NCBI RefSeq assembly: GCF_964355755.1
Contig: NC_092674.1
Span: 22,716,001 to 22,780,000, forward strand
DNA length: 64,000 bases
Direction: 5' to 3'
Origin: Antedon mediterranea
Taxonomy: Eukaryota; Echinodermata; Crinoidea; Comatulida; Antedonidae
Position 1 is the stretch's first letter. Every line of letters starts with the position of its first letter. Below, in pieces: positions 24,467-37,800 of the stretch. The notes under the pieces were generated by a model. It saw nothing but the letters and a program-made list of their open reading frames with translations. It was not told where the DNA came from and ran no database searches. The position numbers and the translations under genes were made by a program.

Positions 24467-27400
24467 TGTCTAACTACTTGAATGTTCTGTATTATTGAGT
24501 TGTTCAATAGATGATTTCTCAACCAATTACACTGTTAGATGTGTTGTTTTATTTTGCCCTAAACAACTAACTAAACTGAACTGTATTGCAGTGTTTATAT
24601 TTCACCTACAATTCCAACTAAACTGAACTGCAATCCTGTGTTTAATTTTGCCCTAAACATCTAACTGAACTGAACTGCATTGCTGTGTTTAAATTTCTTC
24701 TACAACTAACTAAACTGAACTGTATTCCTGTGTTTAATTTTGCCCTAAACAACTAACTAACCTGAACTGCATTGCTGTGTTTAAATTTCTTCTACAACCA
24801 ATTGATAAAAACTACAATTTACTCTTAATTGTGTTCTATAATAACTGTCCCCCCAGACATGTCTAACTACCTGAATGTTCTGTATTATTGAGTTGTTCAA
24901 TAGATGATTTCTCAACCAATTACACTGTTAGATTTGCTGTTTATTTTGCCCTAAACAACTAACTAAACTGAACTGTATTGCTGTGTTTAAATTTCACCTA
25001 CAACCAACTAAACTGAACTGCAATCCTGTGCTTAATTTTGCCCTAAACAACTAACTAACCTGAACTGCATTGCTGTGTTTAAATTTCTTCTACAACCAAT
25101 TGATAAAAACTACAATTTACTCTTAATTGTGTTCTATAATAACTGTACCCCTACACATGTCTAACTACTTGAATGTTCTGTATTATTGGGTTGTTCAATA
25201 GATGATTTCTCAACCAATTACACTGTTAGATTTGTCTAAAATATGTACTCTTAATTGTGCTCTATAATAACTGTACCCCTACACATGTCTGACTACTTTA
25301 ATGTCCTGTATTGTTGAGTTGTTCAATAGATAATTTTTCAATCAATTATACTTTTAGATTTGTCTAAAATATGTACTCCTAATTGTGTTCTATAATAACT
25401 GCCCCCCTACACATGTCTAACTACTTGAATGTTCTGTATTATTGAGTTGTTCAATAGATGATTTCTCAACCAATTACACTGTTAGATTTGCTGTTTTATT
25501 TTGCCCTAAACAACTAACTAAACTGAACTGTATTGCTGTATTTATATTTCACCTACAATTCCAACTAAACTGAACTGAAATCCTGTGTTTAATTTTGCCC
25601 TAAACATCTAACTAACCTGAACTGCATTGCTGTGTTTAAATTTCTTCTACAACCAATTGATAAAAACTACAATTTACTCAGATTAATTGTGTTCTAAAAT
25701 AACTGTCCCCCTACACATGTCTAACTACCTGAATGTTCTGTATTATTGAGTTGTTCAATAGATGATTTCTCAACCAATTACATTGTTAGATTTGCTGTTT
25801 ATTTGCCCTAAACAACTAACTAAACTGAACTGCATTGCTGTGTTTAAATTTCTTCTACAACTAACTAAACTGAACTGGATTCCTGTGTTTAATTTTGCCA
25901 TAAACAACTAACTAACCTAAACTGCATTGCTGTGTTTAAATTTCTTCTACAACCAATTGATAAAAACTACAATTTACTCTTAATTGTGTTCTATAATAAC
26001 TGTACCCCTACACATGTCTAACTACTTGAATGTCCTGTATTATTGGGTTGTTCAATAGATGATTTTTAAACAAATAGTACTGTTAGATTTGTCTAAAATA
26101 TGTACTCTTAATTGTGCTCTATAATAACTGTACCCCTACACTTGTCTGACTACTTTAATGTCCTGTATTGTTGAGTTGTTCAATAGATAATTTCTCAATC
26201 AATTAGACTTTTAGATTTGTCTAAAATATGTACTCTTAATTGTGCTCTATAATAACTGTACCCCTACACTTGTCTGACTACTTTAATGTCCTGTATTGTT
26301 GAGTTGTTCAATAGATAATTTCTCAATCAATTATACTTTTAGATTTGTCTAAAATATGTACTCCTAATTGTGTTCTATAATAACTGTCCCCTACACATGT
26401 CTAACTACTTGAATGTCCTGTATTATTGTGTTGTCCAATAGATGATTTCTCAACCAATTACACTGTTAGATTTGCTGTTTTATTTTGCCCTAAACAACTA
26501 ACTAAACTGAACTGTATTGCTGTGTTTAAATTTCACCTACAACCAACTAAACTGAACTGCAATCCTGTGTTTAATTTTGCCCTAAACAACTAACTAACCT
26601 GAACTGCATTGCTGTGTTTAAATTTCTTCTACAACCAATTGATAAAAACTACAATTTACTCTTAATTGTGTTCTATAATAACTGTCCCCCAGACATGTCT
26701 AACTACTTGAATGTCCTGTATTATTGAGTTGTTCAATAGATGATTTCTCAACCAATTACACTGTTAGATTTGTTGTTTTATTTTGCCCTAAACAACTAAC
26801 TAAACTAAACTGAACTGCATTGCTGTGTTTAAATTTATCCTACAACCAATAGATCAAACTACAATGTACTCTTAATTGTGTTCTATAATAACTCTACCCC
26901 TACACATGTCCGACTACTTTAATGTCCTGTATTGTTGAGTTCTTCAATAGATAATTTCTCAATCAATTAGACTTTTAGATTTGTCTTTAATATGTACTCT
27001 TAATTGTGTTCTAAAATAACTGTACCCCTACACATGTCTAACTACTTGAATGTTCTGTATTATTGAGTTGTTCAATAGATGATTTCTCAACCAATTACAC
27101 TGTTAGATTTGTTGTTTTATTTTGCCCTAAACAACTAACTAAACTGAACTGTATTGCTGTGTTTATATTTCACCTACAACCAACTAAACTGAACTGCAAT
27201 ACTGTGTTTAATTTTGGCCTAAACAACTAACTAACCTGAACTGCATTGCTGTGTTTAAATTTCTTCTACAACTAACTAAACTGAACTGTATTCCTGTGTT
27301 TAATTTTGCCATAAACCACTAATTAACCTAAACTGCATTGCTGTGTTTAAATTTCTTCTACAACCAATTGATAAAAACTACAATTTACTCTTAATTGTGT

Positions 27401-27600
27401 TCTATAATAACTGTACTCTTAAACATGTCTAACTACTTGAATGGCTATTGGGTTGTTCAATAGATGATTTCTCAACCAATTATAATTTTAGAGTTGTCAA
27501 ATATATGTACTCCTAAATAGGTTATATAATAACTGTACCCCTACACATGTCTAACTACTTGAATGTCCTGTATTATTGGGTTGTTCAATAGATAAATTGA
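24467..27600. repeat. 128-bp satellite A alternating with family B monomers
   Basis: Resumes the satellite after the LINE. Regular A units (period 128 bp, measured 25136 to 25264) alternate with B-type pieces carrying CTGCATTGCTGTGTTTAAAT and TTCTTCTACAACCAATTGAT. The alternation itself is repeated, so this is a second-level repeat of roughly 0.4-0.6 kb. Confidence 0.85.
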
Positions 27601-28084
27601 ATTGGTCGGTTTAATTTTGTTCTACAACCAACTTAACTAAACTGAATTGCTGTGTTTAATTGTGTTCTACAAACCACTAAACTAAACTGCATTGTTGTGT
27701 CTACATTTGTCCTACAACAATTAACCAAACTAAACTATGTTCACTTTTGTTTCACAACCAACTAAATTCCATTGCTGTGTTTAAATTTGTCCTACAGTAC
27801 AATTAACTAAACTATACTAAACTGAATTGATGTTTTTAATTGTTTTCCTATACAGAAAATAACTAAACTGAACTGTATTACCCTGTTTAAATATGTTCTA
27901 CAACCAACTAAACTACATTGCTGCTTTTAATTTTTCCCTACAGTAAATAACTAAACTAAACTGTATTCCTTAGTTTAATTTTGTCCTACAACAACTAACT
28001 GAACTGTATTGCTGTTTTTAATTTTTCCCTACAGTAATTAACTAAACTGACTGCATTTCTGTGTTTAACTTTAGTCTAGTACAA
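27601..28084. repeat. Degenerate edge of the satellite
   Basis: Highly diverged TGTTTAATTTTGTCCTACAAC-like family B monomers with many indels, as expected for the older margin of an array that is homogenised in its centre. Confidence 0.7.
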
Positions 28085-29885
28085 GAAGATTTAATTTGTT
28101 CTACATTAAATACAAGCTATTCTAAAATGTGTTTTGTGTATGTTGGTGTGTGAGTGTGTTTATGTATGGTTAGTAGATAAATGAAACATTGTTAGTAAAT
28201 TAAAGCAAAACATTTATAATGAGTTTACTGATTACCTTAATTATTAATAAGCCATTAACTTGTATGTGAAGTGGAGGATGTTTAAAACCACAGCAGTAAC
28301 TGGGAAAAAAAATGAAAAAGCACATTTTAATAAACATTAGAAGTTGTTTAAAAAAAAGTTTTAATTTTCTGTTTGAAATGTAATACTTTACTAACAATTC
28401 TCAGATGTGTTACATTACACTTTTTTCGCTTCATTTTTAATTGTAAATGTATTTGCTTTGTATTGGCTTTAGAATTAATTTAAGACAACTGTTAAATTAC
28501 ATTTCTAGTCATTGACTTGGGTGCTTTGTTGTATTTAATTGGGCTTAAAATTGTTTAATTGTCATCTTGTTTTAACATGAATTAATGTGTATGAAAATAA
28601 AGACTATTAGTTATATTCAACCATCTCCTTTTTTTTCTTCCTAAATGTATTATTCATCTTGTTTCCACTTCCACTTCTAGATTATCCTCTTTCTTATCCA
28701 TTATCAATATCACTGTTTAAAAAAAACCCATTATGTTCAGTCATTAGTATACAGTACTAATAAAACTAATAACATTTTTAGTGCATTATTCATTTTTATG
28801 ACCTAAACAGACTGTATGTCTGTGTATCATATATTGTGATTTTTAACAATGAACAGCTGATGGAGAAGGGAAAGCTAAATTGAATTTGAGCATTTCAAAT
28901 TAACTACTTTTTTACTGTCTTTTGTAATCGTGTTGTCAACTAATCACATTAGACATTTTGTTTGATAAATGTAATGTAAATTTAATTTCTAATTGTACTG
29001 CTACAATTATTACTATTATCTGATGGTTTAAAGCGTAAAGCAATATTGAGATGACCAATTACCTTTAAAAGACATCAAATTGTGAAGTAAGACTTGTTGA
29101 AAGCAACAATACTTGGTACTAATCATAGCAGAGGCTGAAAATATAATTAATAAAAAAAATATGTGAATAAACATTTTTACTTGTAGTACTAGCAGTTTTT
29201 TTTATTAGCATTTTTGCACCTAAATTACCTCTTTATTTTACATTTACTCTACAGTATTTCAATGCTATATGTTATTAGTTTGACTGGCCTCATTACATGT
29301 CCTACCATTGATTTCATCCTTTATTGTAATATAAAATATTAATTTAATTGATTGTTTTAATGTAAGGTATGATTTTAGTCATATATTCAACCATATATTT
29401 TCTGCTCCTTCATCTTGTTATTTTCCTCTCTTCTAGACCTTTTTTCCATTTGTACCATCATGTTTTTCACTGAAAATAAACTGAATACAGTCAACACCAA
29501 CAGCATTCAATAGTTACTATTTTAAGAAATCTCTTTTGTTACCACTAGGCCTACTACCATTATTTGGATTGAATTATTATTATTTATCACTTTATTTATA
29601 ATTTTAAGGAGTAATTGTTATTTTTATGACCTAAACATAATTGTATTTTCATATGTTGTTAGTAACATTAAAACGTTGATTAAGCGTGGGACTTAAAATA
29701 CCTGAAGTTAAGTTGATTTTTGAGTCATCAGAAATTGAATAGGCTAGTTGATTGAATACTCCAAACCGAACACTAAAACTAAAAATTAATTTGCATTATA
29801 ATATAAGTCATATATAGTATTTTTAATTCATGAAAATAGTATTACAAAATTATGTTTAAAATATTTACGATGGATGCTTGATTAC
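28085..29885. repeat. Segmental duplication, copy 1
   Basis: Non-satellite AT-rich sequence. The stretch with TGTTGGTGTGTGAGTGTGTT (about 28140) and GGAGGATGTTTAAAACC, and a later stretch with TTCATCTTGTTATTTTCCTC (about 29410) and TTGATTGAATACTCCAAACC, recur in the same order at 30.9-31.86 kb. No coding content was found. Confidence 0.8.
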
Positions 29886-30885
29886 TGATTTAATGCGGGG
29901 CTTGTTCTAACTAAACTAAACTGCTGTGTTTAATTGTGTCCTACAACAAACTCCTAATTGTGTCCTATAATAACTATACCCCTACACATGTCTAACTACT
30001 TGAATGTCTTGTATTGTTGGGTTGTTTTATAGATGATTTCTCAACCAATTATACTTTCAGATTGTCTAAAATATTTACTTCTAATTGTGTTCTATAATAA
30101 TAACTGTACCCCTACACATGTCTAACTACTTGAATGTCCAGTATTGTTGAGTGATTTAATAGATGATTTCTCAACCAATTACACTTTCAGATTGTCTGAA
30201 ATATGTACTCTTAATTGTCTTCTATAATAACTGTACCACTACACATGTCTAACTACTTGAATGTCCTGTATTATTGGTTTGTTTAATAGATGATTTCTCA
30301 ACCAATTATACTTTCAGATTGTCTAAATAGGTACTCTTAATTGTGTTCTATAATAACTGTACCGCTGCACATGTCTAACTACTTGAATGTCCTGTATTAT
30401 TGGTTTGTTTAATGTTGTGTCAATAAATGATTTCTAAACCAATTTTTTCCTACAATTAACTAAATAAACTGCAATGTTTATGTGTTTATTTTTTCCTACA
30501 GTAAATAACTAAACAGAACTGTATTGCTGTGTCTGCATTTGTAATACAACAATTAACCAAACTGTTCATTTTTGTCCAACAACCAACTAAAACTAAACTT
30601 CATTTCTCTGTTATTTTTTTTTCCCTATACAGTAAATAACTAAACTCAACTGAACTGCATTCTCCTGTTTAAATTAGTTCTACAACCAACCACTAAACAA
30701 CATTGCTCCGTTTAATTTTTATATACAGTAAATATAAACTAAACTGAACTGTATTCCTCTGTTTAATTTTAAGCAACTAACTAAGCTTTATTGATGTTGA
30801 ATTTTGTCCTACAACTAATAAGCCTAGATCAAACTTTTGTTGTGTTTAATTTTGTCCTACAACTACATTGTTATGTTTACTTTTG
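29886..30885. repeat. Satellite A and diverged family B separating the two duplicate copies
   Basis: About four 128-bp-type A units (29950-30430) are followed by degenerate family B monomers. This repeats the order satellite-then-unique that precedes copy 1. Confidence 0.8.
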
Positions 30886-31868
30886 TCCTACATTAAATAC
30901 AAGCTATTCTAAAAGGTGTTTTGTGTATGTTGGTGTGTGAGTGTGTTTATGTATGGTTAGTAGATAAATGAAACATTGTTATAAATTAAAGCAAAACATT
31001 TATAATGAGTTTACTGATTACCTTAATTAAGCCATTAACTTGTATGTGATGTGGAGGATGTTTGAAACCACAGCAGTAACTGAAAAATGAAAAAGCACAT
31101 TTTAATAAACATTAGAAGTTGTCTAAAATAAAAGTTTTAATTTTGTATTTTATTTATATTACATTTCTAACAATTCTGACTCTTACATTATACTTTTCTC
31201 ACTTCATTTTAATTGTAAATGAATTTGCTTTGTATTGGCTTTAGAATTAATTTAAGACACCTGTTAAATTACATTTCATGGCATTGACTTGGGTGCTTTG
31301 TTGTATTTAATTGGGCTTAAAATAGTTTAATAGTCATTTTGTTTTAACATGAATTAATGTGTATGAAAATTGCCATACAGATAAGTATACCATATTTTTC
31401 CTGCTCCTTCATCTTGTTATTTTCCTCTCTTCTAGATATATTTTCTCCATTTGTACCATAATGTGTTTCACTGAAAAAAAAACTGAATACAGTATTTAAT
31501 AGTTACTATTTTAAAACATCTCTTTTGCTACCATTATTTGGATTGAATTAATGTTTATTTATAATTTTAAAGAGTAATTGTTATTTTTATGACCTAATAG
31601 TAATTGTATTTTCATTATTATGTTGTTAGTCACATTAAACATAAGTTGAATAAGCTTGGGACTTAAAATACCTAAATTTAAGTTGATTATTGAGTCATCA
31701 GAAATTGAGTAGTTGATTGAATACTCCAAACCGGACACTAAACTAAAAATTAATTTGCTTTGTAAGACATAATAGTATGTTTAATTTGTGAATAATAGTA
31801 TTACAAAATTATGTTAAAAATATTTGGGATGGATGCTTGATTTAATGCGGGGATTGTTCTAAGCTAGC
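30886..31868. repeat. Segmental duplication, copy 2 (internally deleted)
   Basis: Aligns with 28085-29885 at both ends, but the part corresponding to about 28620-29380 is missing. GTATGAAAAT near 31360 passes directly into the ATATTTTTCCTGCTCCTTC segment. The copies differ by scattered substitutions and small indels, so the duplication is older than the 47-bp array. Confidence 0.8.
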
Positions 31869-31904
31869 TGTTAATGATGTAGAAGGGAAACCTACAGTAC
31901 ACCT

Positions 31905-32445
31905 TCTGTAAATGTCTAGGCTAGGCCTAGGCCTATGCTAGAAGTCAGATAGGCCCTAACATACATAATGTAGGTAGGGCCTAGAAAACTGTCAAAGCCT
32001 TTACTAGAGGTTCTAGCCTAGGCCTAGTCTAGTTTTAGGATGTAGGCTACATCTAGGCCTAGGCAGGTTTCTAGCACTGAGTACTACCTCTAGGTCTAGC
32101 CTAAGACAGGCTGGAGTAGGATAGGCCTACCCTAGCTAGGCCTAGTAGTAGGCTTGTAGGCCTAGGCTCCCAGGCTAAAGCTGTAAATAATAGGCCATGC
32201 TTATTTCTAGACATAGGCCTAGTCAGTGCCTATCCTATGCCTAGATTCCAGAAAAGTTAGGTCTAGGCCTACTCTGTTTATGCACTTACAAACCTGTAAA
32301 CAGACACTAGGGCCTAGGCCTAATGTAGACCGAGGCCTAAGCGGTAAGCCTAATTAGGCCGCCTGGGCCGGGCGCAGCAGCCCCCCGGGCTGCACACAAG
32401 GTTTGGCAATTTATGTGCATCATAGACCTAAGGCCTACTAGGCCC
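31905..32445. repeat. TAGGCCTA-rich cluster, right, with GC-rich core
   Basis: Repeated CTAGGCCTAG words similar to those at 9.8-10.1 kb. At 32359-32395 there is a GC-rich island (GCCTGGGCCGGGCGCAGCAG, then CCCCCCGGGCTGC) that stands out strongly from the AT-rich surroundings. Confidence 0.8.
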
Positions 32446-33219
32446 CTAATTTACCTCTCATAGATTACCGCCAGAGAGTCAGATAACAACATTAAATATA
32501 TAACATTGAACTATAACTATTTAAAAATCTATATTACAACAAAAATAAATAAAAACTTACGGTATACCTGGTTTATCTATAGTTTGCTGTAGGCTGTCGA
32601 TGCTGTTGGGCCTAGGATGCTGTGGTTCCAGTGAAAATGCTTAGGATTTTTAAATTTCGTGACATTTAATCGCCAATTTAATTGTTTTAAAACTATATAA
32701 ATCAATAAAATCAACGTCTAGTGGATGCGAAATGTTTTAATGATTACACATATTAAAGGAATTTTTGTTTCTAAAATGTTAAACAAAATAAATCGTAATT
32801 TAATACAAGACCTGCCACAAGTCCTTAAATTTGAAACGTTTTCCAATTTTAAAATGATAACAAAATTCCGAAAAATTGTAATATATACTTTTAAAATAAT
32901 CATTTGCTAACTAAATGATGACTAATAATGAAAATAAAGCTTTTCATTATGTAAATTGCAATTTAATGATAATAAAGATATTTTAATAAGTCATTTTACA
33001 TTTATAATAAACTTTGAGTGAACGAGACAATTATATTTGAGTTCTAGCGACCACAAAACCTAAAAAAAGTCGGTTTTTATTAAAAATATAAACACGCTTA
33101 AATTCAAAAAATCAAAATAGCAGATCGATAGTATGTTAAACATAGACTAACATACCTAAAAATAGTTTGTTTTCGTAAAGTAACCACGTTGTAAAAGCAT
33201 TTTAAAAATTAAGAAAATA
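32446..33219. other. AT-rich spacer, no gene seen
   Basis: Two overlapping opposite-strand ORFs of 61 codons near 32.7-32.9 kb have no motif and look like composition artefacts. A GGTATACC-GTAAG string on the minus strand near 32560 resembles a splice donor, without a supporting exon. Confidence 0.4.
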
Positions 33220-33918
33220 CGTAGCAAACGGCCAAAATGAGCAATATTTTTTAAATATCTCCGAATTTTTTAAGTTTTATAAATCCAAATTTGGCACACA
33301 TAATCCAACAATATATATGAACACATTGTACAAAAATTACATTTATTGAGTAAATACGTTAAACGCAATGACTATTTGAGTTTTGGTACGTAGCAAAATG
33401 ACATCCCAATTTTTCGCGAAAAAATTCAATATAGAATTATTTTTTTTAAGTAACTTAAAATTAAGATAAATCGATGAAATTTCGTATACACGTTCTTTAT
33501 ATGATCTTCTATCGTATACAACAAAGAAATTTCAAATCGGATAAGTAAAAAAAAAATTAGAAGTTCAAAACGGTTAAGGTTGGTTGTTGTCAAATCAGGC
33601 CTATCAAAACTACTACCCGATAAGTAGGCATGATTCAGAAACCAATATTTCAAAAAGTGCGTGATAAGAAAATATAAGCTGATGATAGGGTAAACTCTAT
33701 TAAATTGTCTTTATAAATGTGGTTATCCGATTAAATTTCGATCATTTTTACAAAAGTTATCGTAATTTAAAAATTTAAATTCTCAAGACGCTTTTGGCCG
33801 TTTGCTCCTATCGATGAGCAATGTAATTGAATAGGAAAACATATACGTCACAAGTCAAAATGCAAAGTAGCAAAGGCCATTTGAGAAATAGCACTATATA
33901 TCCATCGTAGCAAAGGCC
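33220..33918 (-). repeat. Right terminal motif array (complement of GGCCNNTTGCTACG)
   Basis: CGTAGCAAACGGCC at 33220, CGTAGCAAAATGAC at 33389, GTAGCAAAGGCC ending 33878 and CGTAGCAAAGGCC ending 33918 are reverse-orientation copies of the left array motif. CTCAAATGG follows the ends of copies on both sides of the block. One copy (GGCCGTTTGCTCC at 33796) is in the opposite orientation. The outermost copy lies about 10 bp from the right (TA)n, and the left one about 12 bp from the left (TA)n. Confidence 0.65.
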
Positions 33919-33924
33919 GTTGAG

Positions 33925-34294
<370 letters not shown>

Positions 34295-34732
34295 CCATTG
34301 AGTAACCATAACCATTGAGTCTACAGTGTCTAGCCCTACATGTATGATATGGGACATGTTTTGCCACCAATAATATATGGGTATAGGCCCACATTAAATG
34401 TATAGTACCGTAGTCGTATTATGTAAAATGAAAATATCCCAAAAACACGGTTATTGAGAGGGCGTATTTAAAATGCGTGATTTATAATCACGTAAACGTT
34501 TGATTTGATGTCAAATTGCACATTTTTTCCCCGTGTCTGTTTTCAGCTGCACCACAATGATCCAAAATCTTTACCCTAATTTTACGGAGTTTCTAATTTG
34601 TAATAGTCTTTTTTTTAAAGTTTCTATTTAGTTTTAAATTTGCCTCTCGTAAACAAACATGATTATTATACAAATTGTATTTTTCATTTTACCTTTTTGA
34701 TAACTTACCATTTGTTTTATTTTCTTTTACAG

Positions 34733-34870
34733 AATAGAGTTGGATTGGCATTGATGAAGCTCTTCGAGCAATATTCGTCGACTACTAAAATATCCGCTGT
34801 CATTGGTGGGCTTAGGGCAGAGGTTACCGAAGCCATGTCAAAGGTTACAGCAATCATGAATCTTATTCAG
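34733..34870 (+). CDS. GABBR2-like: GABA-B receptor-like, visible exon 1 (flytrap lobe 1)
   Basis: Acceptor TTTTCTTTTACAG, donor CAG-GTAAGG. Encodes residues 1-46 of the visible protein, including MKLFEQYSS and AVIGGLRAEVTEAMSK. It corresponds to the 'KMLLxGGCSxVSxxVAEAxxxWN' region of the family. Reading enters in phase 0, so a coding exon must lie upstream. Confidence 0.85.
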
Positions 34871-37800
34871 GTAAGGTCAACATTAAATTCTGGCTCAGCA
34901 GCAGAGCAATCACTATTACATATCACATGTGCTTTGCCGTTTTCTATTCAATAAAATATAATAAGTCAAATAATAATAGTACATTTCACTTTCATATTTT
35001 GAGACTGTTCATCACGGGCGCCTGGTCTGACTGTCCAGCATTAATACTATTCTATAAAGATCGGTTCCCACTTGGACGCAATCAATTTGACTATAATTAC
35101 TACGCGATGCCCATCTGAACATTGCTTGTGATTGGTCAACTCACTATTATTGCGCCTACGTCCAAGTGAGAACAAATCTTAATAGTAGTAATATATAAAT
35201 CAGATCGAAAAAAAGTATAGTAGTTAAGGCTCTTTGTAGTATCGTCATGGTAATAAATTCACATCTTGCACAAACTGGATGTACAAATGCTCAGATCAAA
35301 TTTAAATACATGGTACGGGGGCGAGGAGAGAGTTTGTCCGGTATACGTGTTTGCTATTGTTGAACGCATTCATACATTATTCAATTAGCGGCGAGGAGGT
35401 GTATGCGAATTTGATTGGATGTTACTCTTCATCTTATTCTTCTAGGCCCTTCTCTTCATGGTCTTTACCAGGGAGATATAATACAACTCCCTTTTCTATA
35501 ACATGAAAGCATTACACTGTCGTTGTATAACCACAATATTACTTCTGTTTCAGTAATGATTCAGTGATACGGTATATTATATAATTTGTCTGTGTGTTTT
35601 GTCAGTTTATTGCAATGTAATAAACCAAAATTTGTCTATTAATTACTGGCTGGATATCTAAATATAACATATAAGCCGGCGGCAACGTAACATTTTTTAA
35701 GCTTTATTGACTGTAAAACAACTTAAGCTTGGGTCTTACGCAAGTCTGTAATTTAAGATTTTCCCTCAGTCGGTTTATTTTATTAATCTCGACTGTCTGA
35801 GATTGTTTTTCTTTGAAATCTTGAAGCTTACGTTGAATTTCTCCAATATTCAATCATGGTTTTTAACTCTGTTTCAGTTTCGTATATGTTTTCTTGCGAG
35901 TTTAAACGTTTTCGATTTTTAAAATCCAATCGGTGCTTCCGCGGCCAAAAGGTAGGAGCAATCGTAAGCTTTTTGTGCGACCAAGATTAGAGGGCTATTT
36001 TTAATAAGAACAGTTTGAATTTTAATTGGCATAAATGTACATGTATATGTTTCTTTAAAGTGCACAAGAGCAATATGTGACACTGCAGTGAGTCTCGAAC
36101 CCTTGCCGATGTTGTTGGATACATGTTACGGTTGCACTTAACCGCTTGGCCACTCACTCAAATTTCGAATGATGATGGTGACGTGCTCTTTATTGTGTAC
36201 ATCATTAACAATTCGTAGTACTACACTTATTTTCTCCTCCTTAAAAATCTTTCAATCTTTCTTTTTACTTAGTGGTAAAAGTCTATTCATAAGAACACTC
36301 GACTTTTTTTTCTTTCTTTGTCGTCTTCTTGTAATGATACTCTTTCGTTTTATTAAGTGTCATCATTGAGCCAAGTGTCATTACTACGCTACGTTAAAGG
36401 AAACTGGAAACATAATAGCCAAAGGTCACCTTTTGAATAACCAAATATACGATCGATCTTTTATAATCATTCAAACTGAAATTCTCTTATCTTAAGAATT
36501 ATACTTCTTTTATATATCTCGGTATCTTTATTTCTCTTAAAAAAAAAACATCAAAAACAATTCACTAAGGCAATTAAAAATCCGTAGCAGCCTACAAGCT
36601 GGATTGAGGATTTTTTACAAAAGATCTTTAATTAAAATATCAAATCAAACAATTTCATACAAATAATCTACAAAAAAAAGTGTTTTTGTTTGTTTTTTCC
36701 CATGCGACCAATTTAACGATTGCAACTCATTATTCAATATACGCTATGTCGTTAAAAATTTCATATTTGATTCACTGTATATAGTAATCGATTTTATAGT
36801 AGCCCATATCAATGTAGACTTGTTACAAACGTCACTAACATAATATATAAGGAGTACACTATATTAGTTTATAATTTAGGCCTATTTAAAGGGATTCGGA
36901 AGGAACAATAGTATTATTAATTTATGTTTGTCCCACCGTATGAAAGCGTATTGAGTTTCTGCTCCGGTAAAAGGTTTTAAACAACTTTTTGGATAATTTT
37001 TGAAAGGAAGATATGGGGTCTAAACGAATAAAATATAATATTATACCCATTTAATCTTAATCTAATCTAGTATTTATCTATGTAAACGTATTGCATATTA
37101 TTAGCCAACGTCACAAATTGGAAGTACACTGCCCCCAACGGATGAGTACAAAACGATTGATTTATATTTGGTCACTTTTTGCAAACCCCTCTTAATTTGC
37201 ATAAATATAGGTGGAAATCAGGTAACCGCCATAAATTCAAGAAAATAATACATTATAATATCAAACAGTTGTTCTATGCTAAATTAATGACTAAAATGCA
37301 CTTGTTAAACTTCTGTACCAGAGCTCTCTTATCGCCCACCTATTACCACCTTATCAGTAACTTTCATTCAACGGTGATTTTGAAGTATGTGTTCACACAC
37401 TGGGGAATCAACTGTAAAAAGCTTGCGTTGCTTTTTTTCAAACATATTCTTTATTTTAGAACCTGTTTATAGAAGATCTTAGTAAGTCTTTATTGCGTTA
37501 ATAAAATAGCTCTTTGGAATACATTTTACTAAGCTGAACTACTCTAAATTACCTTGTTACAATTTTACTCTGTTTTTACGGCACTTGTGCTTGCTTTAAA
37601 CATCTACATCTATCTATACTTGTTCCCCAGTGCAAAATATTTCATTATATAACAAAACTACTTATTTGTAAGTGTAATGGTAATGACATATGAACAGTTT
37701 TATACTTGATAAAAAATAGTTTTTGTTTTATTTTACGAAGATCACAAATAATAACAATTTATTTTAATGATATTACTATGTACAATTGTAACCGATGTTA

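Noticed and set aside
36086-36158. Functional tRNA gene on the minus strand
   Set aside because: A and B boxes are good, but the anticodon stem does not pair, so it is treated as a SINE head or pseudogene.
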